Positions 52,009 to 60,698 of a DNA stretch of 64,000 nt are shown piece after piece (position 1 is the first letter of the stretch; each line of letters begins with the position of its first letter). A model generated the notes under the pieces. The model saw only the letters and a program-made list of their open reading frames with translations, searched no databases and had not been told where the DNA came from. The stretch is from the NCBI RefSeq assembly GCF_014204865.1, contig NZ_JACHMG010000001.1:3932501-3996500 (forward strand). The letters run 5' to 3'. The position numbers were made by a program, and so were the translations under genes. The stretch is from Amycolatopsis jiangsuensis (lineage in GTDB: Bacteria > Actinomycetota > Actinomycetes > Mycobacteriales > Pseudonocardiaceae).

Positions 52009-53007
52009 TCACCACGTGCCCCGCCCGGCCTCCTCCCACAGCCCCAGCACGGCTTTGGCCACCACTTTCGGCCGTTCCATCTGTGCCACGTGCCCGGTCC
52101 GCGGCAGGACGAGCAGCCGGGCGTTCGGCAGCGACCGGGCGGTACGCGCCGCCCTGCGCACCGAGATCACCCGATCGTGCAGGCCCCAGACGACCAGGGC
52201 AGGCACCCGCACGCGGGTCGCGACCGACCACAGCGACCCTTCGCCGCGGGAGGTCCACTGCCGGAAGATGCCGAAGGTACTGCGTTCCATCGCCCGGACC
52301 GCCCAGGCGAACTCCGCCCGCGCACCGTGCTCCTCGGTCAGCTCGTCCAGCCGCCGCTCGGGGAAGCGCGCCGGGTCGTGGAAGCACAGCTTGATCACCT
52401 GGGCGGCCCGCTCGCGGGCGGTGAGAGCGGCCATCCGGCGCCGGGCGCGGGCCCCGACCAACGGAAGGTAGGCAAGTGCCATCAGCGGATCCGACAGCCG
52501 GCGCGGGTCCGGCCTGCGGTCCGGCATGGCGGGCGAGATGAGCGTGAGGGTCTTCACCAGCTCGGGCCGCCGGGCCGCGACGAGCAGCGCGACCGCGCCA
52601 CCCATCGAATTGCCGAGCAGGTGCACCGGAGCAGTGCCGAGCCCTTCGACGTAGCGGGCGACCACCTCGGCGTGCTCGCCGAGACCGAAACCGAAGGCGG
52701 GCTCGGGTTCGGAGAACCCGAATCCGGGCAGGTCCAGCGCGCGGCCCGCGGCGAACGGGGACAGCAGCGCGGCCAGGTCGGTCCAGTTGGTGGAAGACCC
52801 GCCGAGCCCGTGCACGTACACCGCGGTCGTGCCGTCCGGCCCGGGAGTGCGCCGCACGTGCAGGGGCACCCCTCCGGCTTCGTCGAGGCCGCCGGGCCAG
52901 GGCGGCAGCGCCGGGTCGAGGTCCGGCAGGGGCGTGGTCGACAATGGCACGCGGGTCATCGGCGGCGGGCTTGGCGCTGTCGAAGGGCGGGAAGACGTGG
53001 TCGTCAC
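52009..53007 (-). CDS. Alpha/beta hydrolase
   Basis: The protein has 332 residues. VYVHGLGGSSTNW forms the oxyanion region (about 64-75). The nucleophile is Ser 134 in LLGNSMGGAVA and the Asp is in LVVWGLHDRVISV. The catalytic His is in LLVLPRTGHVAQMERP, followed by the usual C-terminal helix. The substrate is unknown; it resembles C-C hydrolase or lipase-like members. The start is uncertain: GTG 53007 or ATG 52959. It is divergent from the TetR gene at 53101, which might regulate it. Confidence 0.87.
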   Translation of the reverse strand: MTTTSSRPSTAPSPPPMTRVPLSTTPLPDLDPALPPWPGGLDEAGGVPLHVRRTPGPDGTTAVYVHGLGGSSTNWTDLAALLSPFAAGRALDLPGFGFSEPEPAFGFGLGEHAEVVARYVEGLGTAPVHLLGNSMGGAVALLVAARRPELVKTLTLISPAMPDRRPDPRRLSDPLMALAYLPLVGARARRRMAALTARERAAQVIKLCFHDPARFPERRLDELTEEHGARAEFAWAVRAMERSTFGIFRQWTSRGEGSLWSVATRVRVPALVVWGLHDRVISVRRAARTARSLPNARLLVLPRTGHVAQMERPKVVAKAVLGLWEEAGRGTW

Positions 53008-53100
53008 GCATCCAGGATGCCCGACCCTTGGCGTTTCGGGTGTACCGGCGAGTAATGTCGGATCTACTTCACGCCATGGCGGCCGTGGACGGGAGGAAAG

Positions 53101-53727
53101 ATGACGGAGATGGCGCGACTGCAAGGGCGAGGTGTGCGGTTGCCCCGTACCGAACGCCGCGCCCAGCTGCTCACGGCCGCACAGCGGGTCTTCGCGGAGA
53201 ACGGCTACCACTCGGCGGCGATGGACGAGATCGCCGAGGAGGCCGGGGTCAGCAAGCCGGTGCTCTACCAGCACTTCCCCGGCAAGCTGGACCTCTACAT
53301 CGCGCTGCTGGAAAGCCACGTCGACGACCTGGTGGGGCGGGTGCAGGGCGCGCTGGACTCCACCAGCGACAACCGGCACCGGGTACCGGCCACGGTCGGC
53401 GCGTTCTTCGACTTCGTCAACAACGACGCGGGTGCCTTCCGCATGGTGTTCGAATCCGATCTGCGCGGCGAGCCGGCCGTGCAGGAGGCGGTGGACCGTG
53501 CCACCTCGGCGAGTGTCGAGGCGATCACCGAGACGATCACCTCCGACGCCGGGCTGGACGAGGACAAGGCCCGGCTGCTCGCGGTCGGCCTGGTGGGCAT
53601 GAGCCAGGTGAGCGCGCGCTACTGGCTGCAGCACAACCAGTCGATGAGCCGCGAGGAGGCGGTGGACCTGACCGCCAACCTCGCCTGGCGTGGCATCGGC
53701 GGCGGTTTCCCGCTCAAGGACGGCTGA
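53101..53727 (+). CDS. TetR family regulator
   Basis: The protein has 208 residues. The helix-turn-helix region RRAQLLTAAQRVFAENGYHSAAMDEIAEEAGVSKPVLYQHFPGKLDLYIALL (20-71) is canonical. The helical effector domain includes GVSKP and AFRMVFESDLRGEPAV. This regulator type occupies the Rv3208 position between the moeZ side and the DUF3107 gene in mycobacteria. The target is unknown. The downstream alpha/beta hydrolase begins five bases after its stop and is likely co-transcribed. The start ATG is preceded by GGAGGAAAG. Confidence 0.88.
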   Translation: MTEMARLQGRGVRLPRTERRAQLLTAAQRVFAENGYHSAAMDEIAEEAGVSKPVLYQHFPGKLDLYIALLESHVDDLVGRVQGALDSTSDNRHRVPATVGAFFDFVNNDAGAFRMVFESDLRGEPAVQEAVDRATSASVEAITETITSDAGLDEDKARLLAVGLVGMSQVSARYWLQHNQSMSREEAVDLTANLAWRGIGGGFPLKDG

Positions 53728-53731
53728 GCCG

Positions 53732-54421
53732 GTGCCGGTCGTGGGGATACCGGGCACGCTGTGCGCGCCGGAGATCTTCGACCGGCTCGCCGCCGCGCTG
53801 CCCGGCGGCTCGGACACGGTGGACGCCGTGGACTGGCTGACCGCACCGGGCCCGTGGCGGATCGAGGACGTCGCTGCGTCCGTGTCCCGCCGGATCGAAG
53901 CCCTTGGCGAACCGGTCACCCTGCTCGGCCACTCCACCGGTGGTTGCGTGGCCGCGACGGTGGCCGCCACCCGCCCGGACCTGGTCTCCCACCTCCTGCT
54001 GGCGAACACCGGCGCGCACATGCGCGGCCACGGCGACGTGGACCGGATTCTCACCACCATCACCGAGGATTGGGGGCCCTCGCTGCACGCCGCGGTGCTC
54101 GACCGGTCGTTCGCCACCCCGCTGCCGTCCGGCCTGCGCACCCGGCTGCTCGCGTACGCCGCCCGGGTCCCCCCGGCTGCCGTGCTGGAAGTGCTCACCA
54201 GCCAACGGGATCTCGACCTGACGCCGAAACTCGCGTCGATCACCTGCCCGGCCACCGTGCTGCACGGCAGTCACGATCGTGCCCGTTCCGTCGCTGACGC
54301 GCGTTACCTTGCCGAGCAGTTGCCGGACTGCGAGCTGACCGTGGTCGCGACGGGACACACGCCGTTCTGGGAGGACGTCCCGAGCACCGTCGCGGCGCTG
54401 GAACGACTGCGCGCGAGGTGA
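53732..54421 (+). CDS. Alpha/beta hydrolase (small)
   Basis: The protein has 229 residues. VVGIPGTLCAPEIFDRLAAALPG opens the fold. The nucleophile is Ser 68 in LLGHSTGGCVA and the catalytic His is in VVATGHTPFWEDVP. The start is GTG 53732, just after the TetR stop. The reaction is unknown; it resembles small esterase-like members. It converges with a third hydrolase gene that ends at 54426. Confidence 0.85.
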   Translation: MPVVGIPGTLCAPEIFDRLAAALPGGSDTVDAVDWLTAPGPWRIEDVAASVSRRIEALGEPVTLLGHSTGGCVAATVAATRPDLVSHLLLANTGAHMRGHGDVDRILTTITEDWGPSLHAAVLDRSFATPLPSGLRTRLLAYAARVPPAAVLEVLTSQRDLDLTPKLASITCPATVLHGSHDRARSVADARYLAEQLPDCELTVVATGHTPFWEDVPSTVAALERLRAR

Positions 54422-54425
54422 TCCC

Positions 54426-55337
54426 TCAGCGCGCGGCCGCGGCGCGCAGCAGTGCACCGATCCGTACGGCAACCTCCCCCGCGCGTTCCTGCGGCAACAT
54501 GTGTCCTGCTCCGGGATAGCGGACGAACTCGGCCTCCGGCAGCTCGTCCGCGATCACCTTGGCGTGCGGCAACGGACAGAGCCGGTCCTTTTCGCCGGCC
54601 AGTACCACCGCCGGGGTGTCGCGCAGCGTCGCCAGCGCCACCCGGCAGTCGTGCGTGGAGATCGCGTCCTGGAACGCGCCGAGGCTCGCCGGATGCGCGC
54701 ACAGCAGCTGGTCGGCGACGACCCGCAGGTCACTGCGCCGGGGATGGTCGCCGAAGACGAGGAACCGGGCACCGGAACGGACCATCGCCGGGCTGAGCGG
54801 GAGCCGGTCGCCCTTGCGGTGCGCCAGCGCCTTCGCCAGCCGTCGCTCGAACCGCGCGGAGAACTGCCCGGCCATGCCCGGCAGTCCCAGCGTGATCCGG
54901 TCCATCTGCCCGGACGACGTCGCGACGAACGCGACCCCGGCCACCCGGGAGGCGACCAGCTCCGGATGCCGTTCGGCGAGCGCCATCATGGTCATCCCGC
55001 CCATCGAGTGCCCCGCCAGCACCACCGGCCCCCGCGGGATCCGGTCCGCGATCAGCTCGGCGAGGTCGTCGGCGAGCCGCGGGATGGTCGCCGCACCGTC
55101 CAGCGCGGGCGCGGAACCACCGTGCCCACGCAGGTCGTAGCGCAGCGTCCGGACCCCGGGCCCGAGGTGCGCGACGACGCCGTCCCACGTCCGGTGGTCC
55201 TGCGTCCAGCCGTGCACCAGCACCAGGGTCAGCTCGGCGTCGGCCGGACCGCTCGTCTCGAGGTGCAGGGCACAGCCGTCACTGGTCACGAAGCGATGCG
55301 CCCTTGCCGGGTCCCGCAGGCGCGAGACGGTGCTCAC
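54426..55337 (-). CDS. Alpha/beta hydrolase
   Basis: The protein has 303 residues. LVLVHGWTQDHRTWDG is the oxyanion loop (38-53). The nucleophile is Ser 111 in LAGHSMGGMTMMALAE. VLAGEKDRLCPLPHA supplies the acid and the His is in RYPGAGHMLPQERAG. It is of the haloperoxidase or lipase-like type; the substrate is unknown. GTG 55337 overlaps the stop of the diiron oxygenase gene (GTGA), so the two form an operon and may act on the same compound. Confidence 0.87.
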   Translation of the reverse strand: MSTVSRLRDPARAHRFVTSDGCALHLETSGPADAELTLVLVHGWTQDHRTWDGVVAHLGPGVRTLRYDLRGHGGSAPALDGAATIPRLADDLAELIADRIPRGPVVLAGHSMGGMTMMALAERHPELVASRVAGVAFVATSSGQMDRITLGLPGMAGQFSARFERRLAKALAHRKGDRLPLSPAMVRSGARFLVFGDHPRRSDLRVVADQLLCAHPASLGAFQDAISTHDCRVALATLRDTPAVVLAGEKDRLCPLPHAKVIADELPEAEFVRYPGAGHMLPQERAGEVAVRIGALLRAAAAR

Positions 55338-56242
55338 GCCGTCTCCGGAAGCAGGAAGGACTTGCGCCAGAAGTGCTTTCCCGGCGCGCCGACCAGACCG
55401 GACTCCTGCAGGAATGGCATGATCTTCTCACCGGCCCAGGCGATCGTGGCCCGCCAGTGCGGATTGTTCAGCGCGGCTTCCACGCCTTCGCGCGGGCGGA
55501 TGCCGACCGCCTTGTAGACGTACGGATTGATGAACGCCCGCGTCACGAAGTACGAGATCAGCGCGATGACGAACTGCTGGTAGGCGATTTCCGGCTTGCG
55601 CAGCTTCGCCATCCCGCGAGTGACCTCCTCACGGGCGAAGGTGACGTGCCGCGCCTCCTCGAGGACGTGGATCCGGTTGACCATGCGGACCAGCGGCTGG
55701 ACGCGTTCGTCGATCATCTGCTCCCGCTGCAGCCGGTCGAGGACCTCCTCGGCCACCAGGATCGCGCCGTAACGCGCCGGGCCGTAGGAGATCGCCGGCG
55801 TCACCTTCGCGAGCTGCCGCAGCGTGGGCACCGGCCCGTAGGCCGGGCAGCCGATCCGCGCGGACATCCGGGCGAACATGGTGGAGTGCCGGCATTCGTC
55901 GGCGATCTCGGTGAGCGCGAACTGCGCGTGCGCCGAGGTCGGGTCCTCGTCGTAGACCTCCTTGAGCAGCATCTGCATCAGCAGGATCTCGAACCACAGC
56001 CCGGTGGTCGCGACGCTGGCCACCTCGTGCTTGCCCAGTTCGATGCGCTGCTCGGGGCTGAGCCGGTCCCACAGCGGGGTGCCGTACAGCGAGGAACGCT
56101 CGGGCAGGATGTAGTGCTTGCCCTCGACCAGTGGTGCGTCCCAGTCGATGTCCACGTCCGGGTCGTAGAACTTGCCGGCCGCGGACTTCAGCAGCCGCTG
56201 TGCCGTGCGTTCCCGGTCGGTCCCGTCGAGTGCCCGCGTCAT
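55334..56242 (-). CDS. AurF-like diiron oxygenase
   Basis: The protein has 302 residues with the four-helix diiron fold of the AurF/CmlI N-oxygenase family. Likely iron ligands are Glu 112/116 and His 119 in LTEIADECRHSTMF, Glu 165/166 in LVAEEVLD, and Glu 195/196 and His 199 in VLEEARHVTF. AurF oxidises an aromatic amine to a nitro group; many actinobacterial relatives have unknown roles. It is coupled to an alpha/beta hydrolase and divergent from a TetR gene whose promoter holds a perfect palindrome. The start ATG is 56242. Confidence 0.85.
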   Translation of the reverse strand: MTRALDGTDRERTAQRLLKSAAGKFYDPDVDIDWDAPLVEGKHYILPERSSLYGTPLWDRLSPEQRIELGKHEVASVATTGLWFEILLMQMLLKEVYDEDPTSAHAQFALTEIADECRHSTMFARMSARIGCPAYGPVPTLRQLAKVTPAISYGPARYGAILVAEEVLDRLQREQMIDERVQPLVRMVNRIHVLEEARHVTFAREEVTRGMAKLRKPEIAYQQFVIALISYFVTRAFINPYVYKAVGIRPREGVEAALNNPHWRATIAWAGEKIMPFLQESGLVGAPGKHFWRKSFLLPETA

Positions 56243-56309
56243 CGCCCAGCCCCTTCCAGCGCCTGACTCGCCGTCGAATGCAGCAGCGTCGGATTAACCT
56301 GTAACCCTT

Positions 56310-56322
56310 GGTAACAGTTACC
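56310..56322. promoter_or_regulatory. Operator-like palindrome between AurF-like and TetR genes
   Basis: GGTAACAGTTACC is a perfect 13-base palindrome around a central A. Another GTAAC stands just before it at 56301. It ends ten bases before the ATG of the divergent TetR gene at 56332, so a bound TetR dimer would block both promoters. Confidence 0.65.
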
Positions 56323-56331
56323 TCTGGTAGC

Positions 56332-57102
56332 ATGACCCCGGTGATCGACCGTGTCAAGCGCCCCAGCAAGCAGTCCGCGTCCGCGAAGAGCACCGAGGCC
56401 GCGACCGGGGACGCGCGCCGCGACCGTTGGCGCAAGCACCGCATCGCGCGCCGCGCGGAGTTCGTCGAGGCGGCCCTGCGGGCACTGGACACGCATGGTC
56501 CCGACCTCGGCATGGAAGACGTGGCCGCGGAGGCCGGTGTCACGAAACCCGTGCTGTACCGGCACTTCGACGACAAGGCCGATCTCTACCTCGCGCTCGG
56601 GCAGCGCGGCACCGAGATCCTGTTCCAGCGGCTGATCCCGGCGATCAACGCCGAACTCGCGCCGGTGCCGCGGATCCGGATGGCGCTCGACGCGTTCTTC
56701 ACTGTGATCGAGGAGCATCCGAACCTCTACCGCCTGCTCGCCCACGGCGGTCTGCAGGAGAAGCTGGCCCAGTCCGACGTCGTGGCCGAGGACAAGCAGG
56801 TCATCGCCACCGCGCTGACCGCGTTGCTCGGCGACTACATGCGCATGTTCAGCATGGACTCCGGCGCCGCCGAACCCTGGGCGCACGGGATCGTCGGCAT
56901 GGTGCAGAACACCGGCGAATGGTGGCTGGACCGCCGTTCGATGAGCCGGGACTCGGTGGTCGAGTACCTGACGCAGATCATCTGGGCGGCCATCGACGGG
57001 CTCACCCGGCAGCAGGGCGTCGCGATCGACCCGAACCTGCCGCTGGAGGAGAACAAGGTCGTCCGGCTGGGGCGGGACCAGGAACAGACCGACGCCGGCT
57101 GA
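56332..57102 (+). CDS. TetR family regulator of the AurF-like gene
   Basis: The protein has 256 residues. After a Lys/Arg/Ser-rich N-terminus of about 40 residues comes the helix-turn-helix RAEFVEAALRALDTHGPDLGMEDVAAEAGVTKPVLYRHFDDKADLYLAL (about 42-91). A long effector domain ends in a polar tail. The start is ATG 56332; GTG 56308 and GTG 56341 are alternatives. It sits just after the GGTAAC palindrome, so it probably controls itself and the divergent oxygenase-hydrolase pair. The DUF4873 gene follows 14 bases later. Confidence 0.88.
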   Translation: MTPVIDRVKRPSKQSASAKSTEAATGDARRDRWRKHRIARRAEFVEAALRALDTHGPDLGMEDVAAEAGVTKPVLYRHFDDKADLYLALGQRGTEILFQRLIPAINAELAPVPRIRMALDAFFTVIEEHPNLYRLLAHGGLQEKLAQSDVVAEDKQVIATALTALLGDYMRMFSMDSGAAEPWAHGIVGMVQNTGEWWLDRRSMSRDSVVEYLTQIIWAAIDGLTRQQGVAIDPNLPLEENKVVRLGRDQEQTDAG

Positions 57103-57116
57103 GAAAGAGGACTGCG

Positions 57117-57443
57117 ATGAGCGAGCACGACGAAGACGGCTACCACGGCCCGGCGACCCTGCTGGTCGGCGACGCGCAGCTGCCGGTTGAGGTCGAGTTG
57201 CGCGGGCACTTCCAGCCCATCGACGGCTACTACCACTGGTACGGCCGGATCGCGGTGGACGCCGCGCTGACCGAGCACGTGGGCGGACGCAAGAAGTCCT
57301 GCGAGATCCGGGTGGGCGAGCTGACCGCCACCGGCGAGGTGTCCGATCCGGACCCGTGGGGCCGCTACCGGATCACCGGCACGTCGACCCCGCCGTTCAC
57401 CGTGCCGAAGACACTGGCGGAAGTCGAAGCCGCCACCGCCTGA
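57117..57443 (+). CDS. DUF4873 domain-containing protein
   Basis: The protein has 108 residues and is a single DUF4873 domain: YHGPATLLVGDAQLPVEVELRGHFQPIDGYYHWYGRIA near the start and GRYRITGTSTPPF near the end. The domain is often found fused or next to flavin monooxygenases and has no proven function. Here it follows a TetR gene and is opposite an AurF-like oxygenase, so a role with an oxygenase or its product is plausible. A GAAAGAGGA ribosome site lies upstream. A strong hairpin begins 12 bases after its stop. Confidence 0.87.
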   Translation: MSEHDEDGYHGPATLLVGDAQLPVEVELRGHFQPIDGYYHWYGRIAVDAALTEHVGGRKKSCEIRVGELTATGEVSDPDPWGRYRITGTSTPPFTVPKTLAEVEAATA

Positions 57444-57454
57444 GCCCGGAACGC

Positions 57455-57487
57455 CGTGAAGGCCCCCTCCACGAGGGGGCCTTCACG
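57455..57487. terminator. Strong hairpin between DUF4873 and DUF3107 genes
   Basis: CGTGAAGGCCCCCT (57455-57468) pairs perfectly with AGGGGGCCTTCACG (57474-57487) around a five-base loop. It lies between two convergent genes and should work in both directions even though no T-run follows. The GTGAAGG ends are the same as in the hairpin at 23691. Confidence 0.7.
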
Positions 57488-57510
57488 CTTGCCAACCGAA
57501 CCGGGTGGGC

Positions 57511-57741
57511 TCAGTCGCCGACGCTGAAGCCGACCTTGCGCACGTCGGACGGCGCGATCTCGACGTAGGCGATGCGATCGACCGGGACGAGGTACTTGCG
57601 CCCCTTCTCGTCGTCGAGGCGGAAGAGCTTGTCGTCGCCCGCCCACGCGTCGGCGACCAGCTTCTCCACCTCGTCGGGAGTCTGGCCACTGGACACCACC
57701 AGCTCGCGTGGCGTGTCCTTGATGCCGATCTTGACCTCCAC
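57511..57741 (-). CDS. DUF3107 domain-containing protein
   Basis: The protein has 76 residues of the small actinobacterial DUF3107 family (Rv3208A/TB9.4 in M. tuberculosis). The whole protein is the domain: EVKIGIKDTPRELVVSSGQTPDEVEKLVADA and the C-terminal KYLVPVDRIAYVEIAPSDVRKVGF. Function is unknown. The start is GTG 57741 with GGAGG upstream. Upstream codons of the open frame lack a ribosome site. Confidence 0.92.
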   Translation of the reverse strand: MEVKIGIKDTPRELVVSSGQTPDEVEKLVADAWAGDDKLFRLDDEKGRKYLVPVDRIAYVEIAPSDVRKVGFSVGD

Positions 57742-57860
57742 GTGGGACCTCCGCTGGAAATTCGTTGTGGTTACGCCCGGCAAGGCTAGCCGAAGTGCCC
57801 CGGCGCGGTGGCGTGCGACCAGAGGATGACCCGCTGCCACCGACCCGCTGCCACCGACGT

Positions 57861-58586
57861 TCAGCCCAACCCGAGCGCCTGCATGCGCTTGCCGTGTCCT
57901 TGTTGCAACCGGCGGAACAGAGCGCCGATTCCCGCCAGGTCACCGGAGCCGGCGATGATCAGCTCGGCCAGCCCGTCGCGTTCGGCGACCACGTGCTGAG
58001 CCTGGGTGAGCGCCTCGCCGAGCAGCCGCCTGCCCCACAGCGCGAGCTTGCCCCTGGTCTTCGGATCGGCTTCGATCCCGGCCGCGACCTCGCGTTCGGC
58101 GAACGCCGAATGCCCGGTGTCGGCGAGCACGGTGAGCACCAGCTCCTTGGTCTCCGCGTCCAGCCAGCTGGCGACCTCGCGGTACAGGTCGGCCGCCAGC
58201 CCGTCCCCGACGTAGGCCTTGACCAGCGACTCCAGCCAGGACTTCGGCCGGGTGGAAGCGTGCCACGCGTCCACCTGCGCGACGAACGGCGCCATGGCGT
58301 CCGCGACCGCGACCCCGTGCGCGGACAGGTGCGCCGAGAGCAGGTCGAAGTGCCCGATCTCGGCCGCGGCCATCGAGGCCAGCGCGGCGCGGCCGGGCAG
58401 CGTCGGCGCGCTGCGGGCGTCCTCGGCCATCCGGTCGAACGCGGACAGCTCGAGGTAGGCGACCACCCCGAGCAGGTCGACGACGCCCTCACTGATCTCG
58501 GGGAGCGCACTGCTCGCGGAGGGCTCAGTGGTCTCGGGAGGCTCGGCTGTCCCGGATGTCTCGGGTGTCTCGGCGGGCTGGGTCAC
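57861..58586 (-). CDS. Ferritin-like domain protein
   Basis: The protein has 241 residues. After an acidic Pro/Glu/Thr-rich N-terminus (about 30 residues) comes a four-helix ferritin-like domain. Likely metal-ligand residues are Glu in [17 protein letters not shown], Glu and His in [16 protein letters not shown], and the later [15 protein letters not shown]. It corresponds to M. tuberculosis Rv3210c by position and type. Whether it binds iron is not known. The start is GTG 58586. It is divergent from the DEAD-box helicase, and 371 bases separate the starts. Confidence 0.85.
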   Translation of the reverse strand: MTQPAETPETSGTAEPPETTEPSASSALPEISEGVVDLLGVVAYLELSAFDRMAEDARSAPTLPGRAALASMAAAEIGHFDLLSAHLSAHGVAVADAMAPFVAQVDAWHASTRPKSWLESLVKAYVGDGLAADLYREVASWLDAETKELVLTVLADTGHSAFAEREVAAGIEADPKTRGKLALWGRRLLGEALTQAQHVVAERDGLAELIIAGSGDLAGIGALFRRLQQGHGKRMQALGLG

Positions 58587-58957
58587 AGCGACGAGGGTAT
58601 CGCCGAAGCGCAGGCCGGTGCCGGGAAGAGACCGATCCCACCCGACCCGTCGCGCCCGGTACTGTGGAAAAACTCCTGACCAGCTACACTGTGGTCGGAT
58701 AATCAGAGCTTCCCCCGTATCGGATCGGCAACCGGACCGGTACGGCGGGGAACCGGCGGACGACCGGCACCCACGAGGGTGCCCGGGGTTCGTCACCAGT
58801 GTGCGTGCACGCCTCCCAGCGGCATTCCCGGGAGGTCGGCTCCGCCGCCACCGGTCTCCTTCGCCGAGACCACAGTGCGCCGGTGCGGGCCAGGCCCCCG
58901 GTCGAGTGTCGAGTGACAACCGGCCTGTGCGCGCGGTCACGAGAGAGGCGATCAATC
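58587..58957 (+). other. Gene-free 371-base region: promoter and long leader of the DEAD-box helicase
   Basis: No gene is seen here. It holds a candidate promoter (58676-58703) followed by about 250 bases of leader before the helicase start. Segments such as CGGTACGGCGGGGAACC and GGCACCCACGAGGGTGCC can fold; GGCACCC and GGGTGCC make a seven-base stem near 58768-58785. A GAGAGAGG ribosome site lies at 58941-58948. A leader of this size could carry autoregulation. Confidence 0.5.
58676..58703 (+). promoter_or_regulatory. Candidate sigma-70-type promoter
   Basis: CTGACC (58676-58681), a 16-base spacer, then GATAAT (58698-58703). The -10 is close to TATAAT, unusual in such GC-rich surroundings. 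It points towards the DEAD-box helicase and would give a leader of about 250 bases. Confidence 0.5.
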
Positions 58958-60667
58958 CTGAGTACCGAACAGACCACAACCGAACAGACTCCCGCGCTCG
59001 TCCTGGAGCACAGCGAGACCGCCCCGGCGGCGATCGACACCTCGCATCCGCTGCAGGCAGGCGCGCCGGTGACCGAGGAGTCGCCCGCGTTCGCCGACTT
59101 CGGCGTCAAGCCGGAGATCGTGCGCGCGCTGGCCGAGGCCGGGATCGAGCGCACGTTCGCCATCCAGGCGCTCACGCTGCCGCTGGCCATGGCAGGCGAC
59201 GACGTGATCGGCCAGGCCCGCACCGGGATGGGCAAGACCCTCGGCTTCGGCGTCCCGCTGCTGCACCGGGTGCAGGTGCCCGGCGACGGCACCCCGCAGG
59301 TGCTCGTGGTCGTGCCGACCCGCGAGCTGTGCATCCAGGTGGCGAACGACCTCAAGGGCGCGGGCAAGCACCTAGGCATCCGCACGCTGGCCATCTACGG
59401 CGGGCGGCCCTACGAGCCGCAGATCGAGGCGCTGCGCAAGGGCGTCGACGTCGTGATCGGCACCCCCGGCCGGCTGCTCGACCTGGCCGAGCAGCAGCAC
59501 CTGGTGCTGGGCAAGGTCCGCGGGCTGGTGCTCGACGAGGCCGACGAGATGCTCGACCTCGGCTTCCTGCCGGACATCGAGCGCATCCTGCGGATGGTCC
59601 CGGACGAGCGGCAGACCATGCTGTTCTCCGCCACGATGCCCGGCCCGATCATCACGCTGGCCCGCACGTTCCTGAACCAGCCCACGCACATCCGCGCCGA
59701 GGAGAACGACGCCGGCGCGATCCACGAGCGCACCGCCCAGTTCGTCTACCGGGCGCACTCGATGGACAAGCCGGAGCTGATCGCGCGGGCCCTGCAGGCC
59801 GAGGGCCGCGGGCTCACGATGATCTTCAGCCGCACCAAGCGCACCGCGCAGAAGGTGGCCGACGAGCTCGTGGAGCGCGGCTTCGCGGCCGCCGCCGTGC
59901 ACGGTGACCTCGGGCAGGGCGCGCGAGAGCAGGCGCTGCGGGCGTTCCGTTCGGGCAAGGTCGACGTGCTGGTGGCCACCGACGTGGCGGCCCGCGGGAT
60001 CGACATCGACGACGTCACGCACGTCATCAACTACCAGTGCCCGGACGACGAGAAGACCTACGTGCACCGGATCGGCCGCACCGGCCGGGCGGGTCGCACC
60101 GGCGTCGCGATCACCCTCGTCGACTGGGACGAGGAACCGCGCTGGAAGCTGATCTCCGACACCCTGGGGCTGGACAAGCCGCAGCCGGTGGAGACCTACT
60201 CCTCGTCGCCGCACCTGTTCACCGACCTGGGCATCCCGGAGGGCACGAAGGGCAGGCTGCCGCTGTCGAAGCGGACCCGCGCCGGCCTGGCCGCCGAGGA
60301 GGAAGAGGACCTGGGCGGCAGCAAGCGCCGTCGCCGCGGCGGTCCCGCTGCGCCGGACGCCGGGGAGGACGCGCCGCGCAAGCGCAACCGTGCCCCGCGC
60401 AAGCGCACCCGTGGCGCCCGCACCGGCACGGCCGGCACCGAGGCTTCGTCGTCGTCGCCGTCGTCCTCGGAAAAGGGGCCGGAAGCGGCTTCGTCGGAGG
60501 ACCGCCCGGCCCGCACCCGCCGCCGCACCCGGTCCGGCGGGGACTCGACCGGCCCGGCCGCCCCGGCATCCGGCGAATCCGGCGAACCGCCCGCCGAACG
60601 CCCCGCCCGGCGCCGCCGGCGCCGCCGCCCGTCGGCGACATCTGATACACCTGCGTCGGCAGACTGA
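58958..60667 (+). CDS. DEAD-box ATP-dependent RNA helicase
   Basis: The protein has about 569 residues. The Q motif is [26 protein letters not shown], motif I ARTGMGKT, motif [13 protein letters not shown], motif III FSATMPG and motif [14 protein letters not shown] Lys/Arg-rich tail of about 130 residues follows, rich in RKR and RRR runs, probably for RNA binding. It unwinds RNA and matches rhlE (Rv3211) by position. The start is unusual: CTG at 58958 is well placed nine bases after GAGAGAGG and gives the expected N-terminus LSTEQTT. The alternative is GTG 58913, without a ribosome site. Confidence 0.92.
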   Translation: MSTEQTTTEQTPALVLEHSETAPAAIDTSHPLQAGAPVTEESPAFADFGVKPEIVRALAEAGIERTFAIQALTLPLAMAGDDVIGQARTGMGKTLGFGVPLLHRVQVPGDGTPQVLVVVPTRELCIQVANDLKGAGKHLGIRTLAIYGGRPYEPQIEALRKGVDVVIGTPGRLLDLAEQQHLVLGKVRGLVLDEADEMLDLGFLPDIERILRMVPDERQTMLFSATMPGPIITLARTFLNQPTHIRAEENDAGAIHERTAQFVYRAHSMDKPELIARALQAEGRGLTMIFSRTKRTAQKVADELVERGFAAAAVHGDLGQGAREQALRAFRSGKVDVLVATDVAARGIDIDDVTHVINYQCPDDEKTYVHRIGRTGRAGRTGVAITLVDWDEEPRWKLISDTLGLDKPQPVETYSSSPHLFTDLGIPEGTKGRLPLSKRTRAGLAAEEEEDLGGSKRRRRGGPAAPDAGEDAPRKRNRAPRKRTRGARTGTAGTEASSSSPSSSEKGPEAASSEDRPARTRRRTRSGGDSTGPAAPASGESGEPPAERPARRRRRRRPSATSDTPASAD

Positions 60668-60698
60668 GGAAACCACCGCACGCGGGGAGCCAGGCACG

